Shown piece after piece: positions 15,652 to 25,032 of a stretch of DNA of 64,000 bases (positions within the stretch are counted from its first letter, which is position 1; each line of letters opens with the position of its first letter). Position numbers and translations under genes: made by a program. The stretch is from Planctomycetota bacterium (GTDB lineage Bacteria; Planctomycetota; Phycisphaerae; UBA1845): assembly GCA_016200265.1 (NCBI GenBank), contig JACQFE010000012.1:84332-148331 (forward strand), written 5' to 3'. Under the pieces are notes generated by a model that had not been told where the DNA came from, made no database searches, and saw only the letters and a list, made by a program, of their open reading frames with translations.

Positions 15652-15908
15652 CAGGCCGCCATCGACTCTATGTAACCCGTTTGGCCCAGAACCGTCACGC
15701 GCATCGCCACCCCGTCTTGACGCGGTACTGCGCCACTCTTGGCCAGGAGGACGATGGTACCCTCCGACGCTTCAATCGAACCCGAGGAAAAACCACGTCA
15801 AACGGTCAGGAACGACCGAGCACTCTGTCTCTGGTCGAAGGTCGCTGTCAGAGCGGTTTCAATGATCTCGCAGCGCGTTTGAGGCACGGTCACCAATCGT
15901 TTCTGCGA

Positions 15909-16652
15909 TCAACGTCGCGCGAGAACCTCTGCTGCGAGGACCAACGGATTCTTGGTACGCGCGTTGCGCAGTGTGCGCAGAATCGTCGCCTCGCGAAACC
16001 CGGCGGTTCGGAACTCTTCGAGAAAGGCACCGCCTTCCTTGGCTCCCGCGATTCAGGCAAACCAGTTGGTTTCGGAAATGCAGACGTCGGCTAGGAGCGG
16101 TTCCTTCAGAATCAACTCGGCGATGGAAGCCGACGCACCGGATTTTAGTACTCGGGAGAGTTCTCGGAAGATGGCTTCTCGCGCCGGATTGAGATTGAAT
16201 ATGCCGTTGATGATCGCAATGTCGAAGGAGGCTGCGGGACATGGAATGTTCTCAGCAGTGCCCTCCAGAAAGACGGCGTTGGTGACACCGAGTTCCGCAG
16301 CGGCCGATCGGGCGCGAGTCAACATGCTCTGGCTGAAGTCAACTCCTGTGACCCTTCCCTTTGCCCCGACGCGCCGTGCGGCAATCATCGTGTCCAGTCC
16401 TGCGCCGCAACCCAAATCAAGGACCGAGACACCCTCCGGTACGTCGGCGAAGATCGAAACGTTCGACACACCGGCGAAGGCTTCTACTGCTAAATCTGGA
16501 AGCGAGTTCAGAAGCTCAGCCGGGTAGCCTAGACTCTCTGCAAATCCTCGTCCCACCGGGAATGGATGCTTGCTCGTCGGCGAATCCGCTGCCGACGAGT
16601 AGGCGGCGCGAACGCCGTCGCGAAGACGACAGGCTTGGGATTCCGTAATCAT
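15909..16652 (-). CDS. ArsM-like SAM methyltransferase with in-frame UGA (candidate selenoprotein)
   Basis: Reading through TGA at 16055-16053 gives 247 residues with the unusual residue at position 200. Before it: HPFPVGRGFAESLGYP, SAM motif VLDLGCGAGLDTMIAARR, GVDFSQSMLTRARSAAAEL, INGIFNLNPAREAIFREL and ISETNWFA. After it: IAGAKEGGAFLEEFRTAGF and LRNARTKNPLVLAAEV, which are the expected C-terminal motifs of this family, still well conserved. Relatives carry Cys at the UGA position (as I recall; the metal(loid)-binding Cys of ArsM). A SECIS-like hairpin follows. The Cys seen in ArsM next to motif III is replaced by GIF, so substrate may differ. A simple nonsense mutation is the alternative. 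Divergent from the LysR gene. Confidence 0.7.
16021..16039 (-). promoter_or_regulatory. SECIS-like stem-loop downstream of UGA
   Basis: On the minus strand AGGAAGGC pairs with GCCTTTCT (8 bp including one G-U) around a 3-base loop GGT. The loop begins 21 nt after the UGA and has G in its first two positions. These values fall within the bacterial SECIS pattern I recall (loop 16-37 nt after UGA, loop of 3-14 nt with an early G). Not folded computationally. Confidence 0.55.
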
Positions 16653-16836
16653 GGCGATTTGAGCACCCTTTGAATGACCTCGTATTTCTTCTCATCGCGC
16701 TGCGCGAGTCTCTTCTTGACCGCCGTGCGAAGGCGCCTATTCGAAGGAGCTCCGCAAGGGCCTACGCGCTAAAAACTCTTCCCCGACGAGACTTCCGCAA
16801 CGATAGACAGGTTTCGTTTATGATGGAAATGAATTG

Positions 16837-17799
16837 ATGTCATCGTTACTATGCACAATGGTTATGAACCCGGGCTTGCTAAGTGCGTTCCTGGTTGTCC
16901 GAAAGCACCGCAACTTCACGCGGGCCGCGGAAGAATTGTTCTTGTCGCAACCGGCGGTTTCGAGGCAGATTCAGCAACTGGAGCGTGAACTAGGCGTCAG
17001 CTTGTTCGATCGCTTGGGAAAATCGCTGCACCCCACCGAAGCCGGGGAAACGCTGGCCGCCGAGGCGGAGCGACTACTTGGCGGCCTCGATCGTGCGGTA
17101 GAGGCAGTTCGGAGCCACGCTTTGCCGGGCACCGGTCGCCTGCGAATTGGAGCTGGGACCACGCCGGGCCTCTACATCCTCCCGCCGATACTTGGCGAGT
17201 TTCAGAAGCGGTACCCCAATGTCGAAATTCACATTTCCATCGGTCAGTCCGCGCATGTGGCCCAACAGGTGCTGCGAAACGAGATCGACATCGGTTTCGT
17301 CGGCAGCGCACTGAACGAACGCGAACTCCTCACTGAACCGATCGCCGACGACGAAATCGTTTGCTTTGCCCGTTCCAAACACCCAGCTGTGAAACGAAGA
17401 AACATCGATATCCGTTCGCTCTCCAACGAGACGTGGATTGTCCGCCCAAAGGGGTCGGCCACGCGCACGTTGTTTGACGATTGGATGACCACAAAACGAT
17501 GCATGCTGCGACGAACCATCGAGATCGATTCACCGGAGGGCATTCGCGCTTTGGTTGAGGCCGGTGTAGGAATTTCATACATGTCAGTGCATGCCTTGCA
17601 TGCGAGCGTCCGCCAACGTCAGCTTGCGATATTGTCCGTGAAGGGTCTGAACTTGCAGCGGACGATTTGGGCGGTTCGCCATATCGACAAGCGAGCCACA
17701 CCGTCCATGCAGGCTTTTCTGCAAATAGTTCTCGGTACCGGCAACTCCAAACGATCGCGGGCCTCCGTCGAAGCGATGAAGCCGAAGGGTGAAGGCTAA
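16837..17799 (+). CDS. LysR-family transcriptional regulator
   Basis: 320 residues. N-terminal winged helix: LLSAFLVVRKHRNFTRAAEE, LFLSQPAVSRQIQQLERELG, SLFDRLGKSLHPTEAG. The C-terminal periplasmic-binding-like effector domain starts GRLRIGAGTTPGLYILP and includes LRNEIDIGFVG. The start may be ATG 16837 (GGAA 9 nt upstream) or ATG 16864 (MNPGLLSAF, nearer the usual LysR start). It is divergent from the ArsM-like gene with a shared 184-base region, the classic LysR arrangement, so it probably controls that gene and itself. Ligand unknown; the fold and motif recall CysB/CbbR-type members. Confidence 0.9.
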   Translation: MSSLLCTMVMNPGLLSAFLVVRKHRNFTRAAEELFLSQPAVSRQIQQLERELGVSLFDRLGKSLHPTEAGETLAAEAERLLGGLDRAVEAVRSHALPGTGRLRIGAGTTPGLYILPPILGEFQKRYPNVEIHISIGQSAHVAQQVLRNEIDIGFVGSALNERELLTEPIADDEIVCFARSKHPAVKRRNIDIRSLSNETWIVRPKGSATRTLFDDWMTTKRCMLRRTIEIDSPEGIRALVEAGVGISYMSVHALHASVRQRQLAILSVKGLNLQRTIWAVRHIDKRATPSMQAFLQIVLGTGNSKRSRASVEAMKPKGEG

Positions 17800-17857
17800 A
17801 GCCACATGTTCCAACATAGGCTGAGCGAATCCTCAATTATTTGGCAGGACAAGAGAC

Positions 17858-17935
17858 ATGGAAGTCACCCAAGCCACCATCATCATGACAAGCGATCTTT
17901 CAGTCGATAGCGCAAAGTCCGTTCTTGCAGGTTGA
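17858..17935 (+). CDS. Possible 25-residue leader ORF
   Basis: ATG 17858 has AGGA 8 nt upstream and opens a 25-codon frame (starting MEVTQATIIMTSDL) that ends 27 bases before the Cys/His-rich gene. It has no recognisable domain. It may be a translated leader or chance. Confidence 0.25.
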   Translation: MEVTQATIIMTSDLSVDSAKSVLAG

Positions 17936-17962
17936 AGTTTGGCAAGATAGAGTTTAACGCAA

Positions 17963-18343
17963 ATGAACCGACGTGCGTGGATAATCCTTTTTCCGGCCTG
18001 GGCGATGGTGGTGCTCCCTGCCTTATGCACGGCGGGCATTTTGAACCATCCATGCTCGGGCGACGACTGCGATCAGCCCGTTCATCGCTCACATGAGCAA
18101 AATGAGCGCGGCTGTCCTCACGAATCCGATTGTGCCCAGGACCCATGTCATGGTCTGACGGCTTGTCCACAGCAGAAGGATTCGTACGCGCACATATTGA
18201 ATTCTGCTAGCGCATTTCTTTTTGCACCACTTGTCGCAGTGGAATCTGCACAGCCCAGCTATTTCTTTCGAGCGGTATATTTCGCGGTCCTAACACTTCC
18301 GAATTTGCCTTATCCAGAGAGCGCTTTTCCTCTCCTCATCTGA
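17963..18343 (+). CDS. Exported Cys/His-rich protein at the head of the CzcCBA operon
   Basis: 126 residues. Signal peptide at residues 1-25 (RRAWIILFPAWAMVVLPALC). The mature part has a dense Cys/His cluster: HPCSGDDCDQPVHRSH, then GCPHESDCAQDPCHG and a further Cys. Eight or so Cys with interspersed His suggest zinc/cadmium or copper binding. The C-terminus is hydrophobic (SAFLFAPLVAVE and onward) and might be a second membrane segment. Start ATG has weak RBS. It immediately precedes the outer-membrane factor gene, so it is probably a periplasmic metal sensor or carrier for that pump (inference); family not recognised. Confidence 0.65.
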   Translation: MNRRAWIILFPAWAMVVLPALCTAGILNHPCSGDDCDQPVHRSHEQNERGCPHESDCAQDPCHGLTACPQQKDSYAHILNSASAFLFAPLVAVESAQPSYFFRAVYFAVLTLPNLPYPESAFPLLI

Positions 18344-18451
18344 TTCCTCTACCTCATCTCGTTTTGTAGCTCACCTTCGTTGATGATCTCGCACGAAGGC
18401 ATATTCGCTTGCGCGTCCCCTGCGGGACGCGTCGGGCTAGGGAGAAACGAA

Positions 18452-20002
18452 ATGCACCATAGTTTCCCGACAATCAAAACCGCCTCATTAGCGATGTTCG
18501 TGTTTGCGGGTTGTGCAACCGTAAATCCGCATCCCGACTTCGATCGCGCCTCATCAAGTATTGAACGGGCGACGGGGCAGGTATTGCCTGAACTCAATGA
18601 CGATGCCGCGCAACGCGAGGCGATCATTGCGGAGCTTCTTGCAAACGGGCTGACGGTTGACGAAGCCGTCAAGGTCGCGCTCTTGAACAATACGAACATC
18701 GGCGCTGCACTCGCTCGAATCGGCATGGCCCGGGCCGACGCAGTGCAGGCGGGACTATTGAGCAACCCGACGTTTGGACTCACGGTCCGTTTCCCCGAGG
18801 GAGGCGGTCGAGCCAACTTGGAAACCAGCGTCGCCCAGAATATCGCTGATCTTTGGCTCATCCCTCCGCGCAAGAGAGCCGCCGAGAGAGATCTCGATCG
18901 TACGATCCTCACCGTAGCGCAGGAGATCGTCACCATCACGAATGACACGAAAACCGCTTACTACAATGCGCTTGCGGCCGATCAAGCTCTAAGCATCTTT
19001 CAGGATAGCGTAACACTGACAAAGAAACTCCTTGACGTAACTAAGGCGCGGCTCGAAGCGGGGGCGGTCGGCGCTCTGGACGTGAATCTCGCCCAAGGTC
19101 TGGTACTGCGTGCCGAGGTGGATTCGCGCACAGCCAGGCTCGAAGCCGCCTCCGCTCGACGAGCGCTTGCCAAGACCCTCGCACTCATGATGCAGGCTGA
19201 CGACCTCGTACTCACGGACCCGCTTCCACCCGCCCAGCAATCGGGTATCGACGCCGAGCGGCTTGTGCAGATGGCCCGCGAATCTCGTCTCGATCTTCGG
19301 GCCGCGAATGACAACGTTCTCGCCGCGGAAGCTCGTATCAAAGCGGAATACGCCCGCGTGTTTCCCAGGCTGGACATGGGACTTGATCTGGAGCGAAGCG
19401 AACGCCGCGCGCAGCCGGGTCGAAGCATCCTCGCTGATACCGCCCGCTCATCCATCGCCAATGGAGGTCTTACTGCGCCGGATATCCAATCGCGCGGCCA
19501 ACGGCAGGCCGCTAGACGAGCAGAGATCGACTCGATCGTCGGGCCCAGCTTTAATCTGACGCTCCCCATCTTCGATCAGAACCAGGCACAAATCGCCAAG
19601 GCGCGGTTCTCTTACGACGAGGCCTCGGGAATCCTCGAAGCCCTCGACCGCTCCATTGTGCAAGAGACTCGGGAAGCTGTTGACCGGGCGTCAACTGCAT
19701 GGAACGTCGCGTCCCTCTATGACCGCGAGCTTTTACCTCAAGCGCGCAATACGCTGAGTATTTCCCAATCGGCTTATCAGGCCGGCAACACTCCGATTCT
19801 CAACGTCATCGATGCCCAACGTTCCCTTCTGGAATCGAGACGAGGGTACATCACGGCGCTTCAGGCTGCGGCCAACGCTTTTGTTGAATTGGAACGCGTG
19901 GTGGCCAGACCGATCGACGTGATTCTTGCTCCACCGGTGCCGCCCAACGACGCAACGCCCAACCCGTCAAGCAAAGGGAATCCTCAAGGAGGTCAACCAT
20001 GA
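18452..20002 (+). CDS. czcC: TolC/CzcC-like outer-membrane efflux lipoprotein
   Basis: 516 residues. ATG 18452 follows GGGAG; the signal has lipobox VFAGC. Two long helical halves of the OEP/TolC fold are visible (NGLTVDEAVKVALLNN; ADAVQAGLLSNPTFGL; and KARLEAGAVGALDVNLAQG; SAYQAGNTPILNVIDAQRSL). The latter pair are the repeated signature segments of the family. It forms the outer-membrane exit duct for a tripartite pump with the adaptor and pump downstream. The stop overlaps the ATG of a tiny lipoprotein gene, indicating an operon. It may also serve the CusBA pair at 3330-9523, which lacks its own channel gene. Confidence 0.9.
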   Translation: MHHSFPTIKTASLAMFVFAGCATVNPHPDFDRASSSIERATGQVLPELNDDAAQREAIIAELLANGLTVDEAVKVALLNNTNIGAALARIGMARADAVQAGLLSNPTFGLTVRFPEGGGRANLETSVAQNIADLWLIPPRKRAAERDLDRTILTVAQEIVTITNDTKTAYYNALAADQALSIFQDSVTLTKKLLDVTKARLEAGAVGALDVNLAQGLVLRAEVDSRTARLEAASARRALAKTLALMMQADDLVLTDPLPPAQQSGIDAERLVQMARESRLDLRAANDNVLAAEARIKAEYARVFPRLDMGLDLERSERRAQPGRSILADTARSSIANGGLTAPDIQSRGQRQAARRAEIDSIVGPSFNLTLPIFDQNQAQIAKARFSYDEASGILEALDRSIVQETREAVDRASTAWNVASLYDRELLPQARNTLSISQSAYQAGNTPILNVIDAQRSLLESRRGYITALQAAANAFVELERVVARPIDVILAPPVPPNDATPNPSSKGNPQGGQP

Positions 20003-20172
20003 GTGCCGTCATCAGTCGACGTAAACGTGTCCGAACAGTGGTCGCATTCGCCTTGGGAATGCTTGTTCTTGTCGGCGGCTGCTCGAACACGGGAACGCCC
20101 ATATCAGCATCCGCTATTGTCGGATATGCCGTTGACTTTGCCAGAGAGGGGCTCGCCGCATGGATCCTGTAA
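19999..20172 (+). CDS. 57-residue lipoprotein inside the efflux operon
   Basis: ATG 19999 overlaps the previous stop (ATGA) and has AAGGAGG 6-7 nt upstream. Arg-rich start, hydrophobic core GMLVLVGGCS with lipobox VGGC, then 29 residues (SNTGTPISASAIVGYAVDFA) ending AWIL. Not a known family. Tight coupling between czcC and the adaptor gene suggests a pump accessory. Too short for many gene finders. Confidence 0.6.
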   Translation: MSAVISRRKRVRTVVAFALGMLVLVGGCSNTGTPISASAIVGYAVDFAREGLAAWIL

Positions 20173-20228
20173 TACGAACTGACGTATCGCGGCGTATTGG
20201 CCAAATGATGGAGTCTCGGAGATTTCGA

Positions 20229-21569
20229 ATGCCAGTGATCGAACATGAGTCATGCTCCGCGGTTCTCCGCTGCATCGCACAGAGCAGCAGAGTCGCGGTT
20301 TCACTTCTCGCTATTGCCGCCATTGTTCTCGCGTTCGGCTGCAAGGAGAAGGACACCGCAACCACTGCTGGAGAAAAGCCGGCCGAAGCTCGCGCTCACG
20401 GCGACAAGCTGGATGAGCATGAGAATGGCCGTGCTGAACGGTCCGCCGAGGTCAAGCTCACCAGCGATGCCATCGCTCGTTACGGCGTAAAAATCGAGTC
20501 GGCTTCGCTGCGGAAACTCCAACCGACCATCACCGCTCCGGCCCGCATCACGTTTAACGCTGAAGGAATGGCCCACGTCGGGTCGCCCCTTCCCGGACGC
20601 ATCGTCGAGCTATCGGTTCGTCTTGGTGACGCCGTCAAAAAAGGCGACGTGGTCCTCGTAGTGGAGAGCCCGCAACTAGGCGAGACTCAAAGCGACTTTC
20701 TACAAAAACAAATTGCGGCGAAGACCGCGGTTGCCGCAGTCGACCTGGCCAAGAATTCCTTGGACCGGGCCACTCGGCTCTATGATGAGAACCGCGGCAT
20801 TGCGCTGGACGACGTGCAGAAGCGCGAGGTGGAATACAAGTCGGCCCAGGCGGCGCTTCTGACCTCTCAAGCCGCAGCTACGGCGGCCGAAAACAAGCTC
20901 CATCTACTCGGCATGAATCAGATATCCGTCAACGAGCTTCGGACAACGAGTGAAGTGCATCCGCGTTTTTCCATAGTGGCTCCCGTGGCCGGTGAGGTCT
21001 TGGAACGAGAGGTGACGCTCGGTGAACTCGTGCAGCCTGAGCGCGAGGCGCTGCTCGTTCTCGCCGACACGCATACGCTTTGGGTCCTTGCTGATGTACC
21101 CGAAGCCCGCGTGAAAGAAGTCGCGATTGGCGCCAAGGCTTTGATTCAAGCCGGGAGCGTTGACCCGCACAAACATGAGGGAAACGTTTCTTACATCGCA
21201 CCCATGATCGATCCACGAACTCGAACCGCGTCCGTCCGCATCGCCGTGGTCTGCGAGGACCATACCCTTCGTCCAGGCATGTTTGTCCAAGCGGAGATAA
21301 CCTCAAATGACCCCACAAATCCTGACCCGCCTGCGGTTATCGCCATCCCCGATGAGGCGATCCAGACGATTGACGGAGTCACCGTGCTCTTTGTACCGGT
21401 CCCCCACGAAGACAATACCTTTACAAAGCGCACGGTTGTAGCCGGCAAGCCTGTAGCCGGACAGATTCCGATTTATTCCGGATTGGTCGCCGGTGAGGCG
21501 TTCGTGGCCAGTGGAAGCTTTATTCTAAAGGCGGAGCTGCTCAAAGGCTCGGCGCAGAGCGATGAATAA
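20229..21569 (+). CDS. czcB: CzcB-like RND efflux adaptor lipoprotein
   Basis: 446 residues. ATG 20229 is preferred because GGAG lies 7 nt upstream; ATG 20160 would overlap the small lipoprotein gene. Signal ending IVLAFGC is a lipobox. A His/Glu-rich linker (AHGDKLDEHENGRAE) follows. Adaptor core: PLPGRIVELSVRLGDAVKKG (lipoyl half 1), a long helical hairpin, IVAPVAGEVLEREVTLGE (half 2) and MIDPRTRTASVRIAV, then VAGEAFVASGSFILKAEL at the end. No heavy-metal-binding YHS-like motif, unlike the adaptor at 3330. It couples the CzcA-like pump to the TolC-like channel. Confidence 0.9.
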   Translation: MPVIEHESCSAVLRCIAQSSRVAVSLLAIAAIVLAFGCKEKDTATTAGEKPAEARAHGDKLDEHENGRAERSAEVKLTSDAIARYGVKIESASLRKLQPTITAPARITFNAEGMAHVGSPLPGRIVELSVRLGDAVKKGDVVLVVESPQLGETQSDFLQKQIAAKTAVAAVDLAKNSLDRATRLYDENRGIALDDVQKREVEYKSAQAALLTSQAAATAAENKLHLLGMNQISVNELRTTSEVHPRFSIVAPVAGEVLEREVTLGELVQPEREALLVLADTHTLWVLADVPEARVKEVAIGAKALIQAGSVDPHKHEGNVSYIAPMIDPRTRTASVRIAVVCEDHTLRPGMFVQAEITSNDPTNPDPPAVIAIPDEAIQTIDGVTVLFVPVPHEDNTFTKRTVVAGKPVAGQIPIYSGLVAGEAFVASGSFILKAELLKGSAQSDE

Positions 21570-21598
21570 CTTCATTCAGGTCCAGAGAGGTAATCGAC

Positions 21599-24500
21599 AT
21601 GCTTGAAGAGCTATTGCACTTTTCGATCCGCAACCGTTGGGTAATGGTGTTGTTCGCCATACTACTCGGAGCTATGGGATTCTTGTCGCTCAAGCGGCTT
21701 CCCATTGATGCCGTCCCGGACATTACGAACAACCAGGTGCAAATCAATACCATGTTCCCCGCCCTCTCGCCGGCGGAAATTGAAAAACAAATCACCTTTC
21801 CCGTTGAGACTGCACTGGCGGGAATCCCAGGTTTGCAATACACGCGCTCGTTTTCCCGCAATGGATTCTCACAGGTCACGGCGGTATTCGACGACGACGT
21901 GAATATCTATTTTGCGCGCAACCAGATTAACGAGCGCCTTGCCTCCTCGCGACAAAGCCTGCCGCCTGGAGCGTCCCCATTGATGGGACCGATCTCCACC
22001 GGACTTGGCGAAATCTACATGTATATGGTCGATTTCGAGCACCCGCACGGAACAGATGCGCCGGTTGTGGATGGCAAGCCGGGCTGGCAATCCGACGGCT
22101 CCTATCTCACGCCGGAAGGTGACCGCTTCCGCAGTGATCTAGAATTGGCGGCGTATCTTCGCACCATTCAAGATTGGGTGATCCGCCCCCAACTTCGCAA
22201 CGTGAAAGACGTCGCCGGCGTCGACTCCAACGGCGGATATGAAAAACAGTACCACGTGCAACCCGATCCGATGAAACTCGTTTCGTATGGCTTGACGTTC
22301 ACGGATGTAATCGAGGCGTTGGAAAAGAATAATGTCGCCACCGGCGCCGGGTTCATCGAGCACAAAGGCGAGGCCTACACCGTGCGCGCGGCGGCCAGGC
22401 TGCAGAATGTCGAGCAGATCGCGGGAATTCCGGTCGGAACCCGCAGTGGCGTTCCCATCTGTATCCGTGATGTCGCCACCGTGGGAATTGGACGGCAGCT
22501 TCGCACTGGCAGCGCTACGGAGAACGGGCACGAAGGCGTTCTCGGAATGGCTTTAATGCTGATGCGAGCCAACAGCCGCACCGTGGCTGATGCCGTCGAT
22601 GCGAAGTTGGTTGAAATTCGGCGCTCGTTGCCGCCGGACATTCGTGCTCGCACGGTCCTCAACCGCAAGAAGCTCGTCGATGCGACCATTGAGACGGTGA
22701 CGAAGAATCTGGGAGAGGGCGCCGCGCTGGTCATCGTGATCCTCTTCCTTCTGTTGGGAAATCTGCGTGCGGCACTCATCACCGCCATTGCGATCCCCAT
22801 GTCCATGCTCATGACAGCCATCGGCATGGTGCAGGCCAAGATCAGCGGCAATCTCATGTCGCTCGGGGCCATCGATTTCGGCCTGATCGTCGATGGTGCG
22901 GTGATCATTGTGGAGAACTGTCTCCGCCGTCTTGCGCATCGTCAGCACGAGCTCGACCGCACACTCAGCCTTCAGGAGCGCCTGCACGAAGTGATGACCG
23001 CCGCCAAGGAAATGATCCAGCCATCCGTCTACGGCCAGGCGATCATCGTCACTGTGTACCTGCCCATCCTCGCCTTGACCGGCGTCGAGGGAAAAATGTT
23101 TCACCCAATGGCGATGACAGTCATTTTTGCACTGGTCAGCGCGTTTATCCTCTCCCTCACGCTGGTGCCGGCGCTGGTGGCCATCTTGATCCGTGGAAGG
23201 GTCAAGGAGCAAGACGTCTTTCTCATCCGATGGGCCAAAATGCTGTACGAGCCTATCCTCCGATGGGCGGTTCGACTCCGATGGGTTGTTGTCGGCTCCG
23301 CAGTTTTGGGTTTCGCCGGTTCACTTGCTCTGTTTGCAACCCTTGGCTCTGAGTTTGCGCCGAACCTGGACGAGCAGGATGTTGTCGTCATGGCCACGCG
23401 TCCCATCTCCACTGGCATCGAACAATCCACTCAAATGCAGTTGGAGCTCGAACAGGCAATCGAAGAGTTTCCGCAAGTGCAATTTGTCTGGGGTCGCACC
23501 GGTACCGCGGAAATGGCCACAGATCCCATGACGCCCAATCTCACCGACACATTCATCATGCTCAAACCGCGCCCTGAGTGGCCCGACCCCTCACTACCCA
23601 AAGAAACGTTGATCGCTCAAATCGAAAAGCGTATCAGTACAGTTCCGGGGAACGCCTATGAATTCACCCAGCCGATCCAGATGCGCTTCAACGAGCTGGT
23701 CGCCGGCGTGCGATCCGATATCGCCGTCAAGGTGTACGGTGATGACTTTGAACGCATGCGGGATACGGCTCAACAAATCGCGCGTGTGCTGAGCGGCATA
23801 TTCGGCGCGGCGGACATCAAGGTCGAACAGACGGAGGGAATGCCGCTAGTGAATGTGACCGCGGATCGTGAGAAGGCCGCGCGCCTGGGCATTGACATGG
23901 CCCATGTGCAGGATGCGGTGGCCGTGGCCATCGGCGGCCGTGAGGCGGGGCTGGTGTTCGAGGGTGACCGCCGGGTTGACATCGTCGTTCGCCTACCGGA
24001 ACAGCTTCGCGCCGACATCGAGACGCTCGAAAAACTTCCGGTTCCTTTACCCCGCGAGGACGCATCCGCACCAGCTATGGAGCTTACCTCATTCGCTAGC
24101 AATCGCCGTCGATCTGGCGGAAACAATGGAGCCGCCAGCGCGACCACAATTGGCTTTGTTCCATTGGGGGCCATAGCTAGCATTGAAGTGAGCGAGGGTC
24201 CAAATCAAATCAGCCGCTACAACGGAAAACGGATGATTACGGTTCAAGCAAATGTTCGCGGCCGCGACCTCGGCTCGTTCGTCGCCGAGGCTGAGCGGGC
24301 TGTCAGCAACATCACGCTTCCGCCCGGCGGCTGGTTGGAATGGGGTGGCCAATACGAGAACCTTGTAGCGGCCCGGGAGCGACTCATGGTCGTGGTCCCG
24401 ATCTGCTTCTTTCTGATCTTCCTTCTCTTATTCTCAACGTTCAAGAGCATCAAGTACGCCCTGATGGTGTTTAGCGGCGTGCCGCTCGGGTTATCAGGGG

Positions 24501-24901
24501 GCATTCTCGCATTGTGGCTGCGCAGCCTGCCGTTCTCGATTTCGGCCGGCGTGGGGTTCATCGCCCTTTCCGGGGTGGCTGTTTTGAACGGACTCGTAAT
24601 GGTGAGCTTCATTAACCAATTGCGCCGCGAGGGTCTGTCCCGCGACGAGGCGATGATACGCGGGTCGCTCACGCGCCTGCGTCCCGTCTTGATGACGGCG
24701 CTCGTGGCTTCGCTCGGATTCATTCCGATGGCTATCGCGCGCGGGACCGGCGCGGAGGTTCAGCGTCCTCTTGCTACGGTCGTAATTGGTGGCCTGATTA
24801 CGAGCACCCTGCTTACGCTTCTTGTGCTACCTGCTCTGTATCGAATTTTCACCGCATCCGATAGGATTGCCCACTCCGTCGAGAATGAATTGGGTGCGTA
24901 G
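21599..24901 (+). CDS. czcA: CzcA-type divalent-cation RND efflux pump
   Basis: 1100 residues, close to family length. Proton-relay segment AIDFGLIVDGAVIIVEN carries the D-x6-D...E set known from CzcA. The site matching the second CusA Met reads PNLTDTFIML, without Met, and the third region reads MRFNELVAGVRSDIAVKVYG, the CzcA form. This points to Zn/Co/Cd/Ni rather than Cu(I). Other family motifs: PDITNNQVQINTMFP near the N-terminus and EVQRPLATVVIGGLITSTLL near the C-terminus. ATG 21599 follows GAGAGG. Completes a CzcCBA-like tripartite system. Confidence 0.93.
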   Translation: MLEELLHFSIRNRWVMVLFAILLGAMGFLSLKRLPIDAVPDITNNQVQINTMFPALSPAEIEKQITFPVETALAGIPGLQYTRSFSRNGFSQVTAVFDDDVNIYFARNQINERLASSRQSLPPGASPLMGPISTGLGEIYMYMVDFEHPHGTDAPVVDGKPGWQSDGSYLTPEGDRFRSDLELAAYLRTIQDWVIRPQLRNVKDVAGVDSNGGYEKQYHVQPDPMKLVSYGLTFTDVIEALEKNNVATGAGFIEHKGEAYTVRAAARLQNVEQIAGIPVGTRSGVPICIRDVATVGIGRQLRTGSATENGHEGVLGMALMLMRANSRTVADAVDAKLVEIRRSLPPDIRARTVLNRKKLVDATIETVTKNLGEGAALVIVILFLLLGNLRAALITAIAIPMSMLMTAIGMVQAKISGNLMSLGAIDFGLIVDGAVIIVENCLRRLAHRQHELDRTLSLQERLHEVMTAAKEMIQPSVYGQAIIVTVYLPILALTGVEGKMFHPMAMTVIFALVSAFILSLTLVPALVAILIRGRVKEQDVFLIRWAKMLYEPILRWAVRLRWVVVGSAVLGFAGSLALFATLGSEFAPNLDEQDVVVMATRPISTGIEQSTQMQLELEQAIEEFPQVQFVWGRTGTAEMATDPMTPNLTDTFIMLKPRPEWPDPSLPKETLIAQIEKRISTVPGNAYEFTQPIQMRFNELVAGVRSDIAVKVYGDDFERMRDTAQQIARVLSGIFGAADIKVEQTEGMPLVNVTADREKAARLGIDMAHVQDAVAVAIGGREAGLVFEGDRRVDIVVRLPEQLRADIETLEKLPVPLPREDASAPAMELTSFASNRRRSGGNNGAASATTIGFVPLGAIASIEVSEGPNQISRYNGKRMITVQANVRGRDLGSFVAEAERAVSNITLPPGGWLEWGGQYENLVAARERLMVVVPICFFLIFLLLFSTFKSIKYALMVFSGVPLGLSGGILALWLRSLPFSISAGVGFIALSGVAVLNGLVMVSFINQLRREGLSRDEAMIRGSLTRLRPVLMTALVASLGFIPMAIARGTGAEVQRPLATVVIGGLITSTLLTLLVLPALYRIFTASDRIAHSVENELGA

Positions 24902-25032
24902 GAAATCACTTCATGGAGCGTATTCGTCGTCCCTCAATGAACGTTGTCATACGCAGAGGCTTGGGCGAAGCGGTGGTGGCCAGAGCACCGATCCATTCGA
25001 TTCCGCGCGAGGCCAGCGAGTCCACTATCAAA

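Noticed and set aside
16053..16652. Simple truncation of the ArsM-like gene
   Set aside because: The downstream frame is conserved over 47 codons and matches family motifs; a SECIS-like hairpin is present. Cannot be fully excluded.
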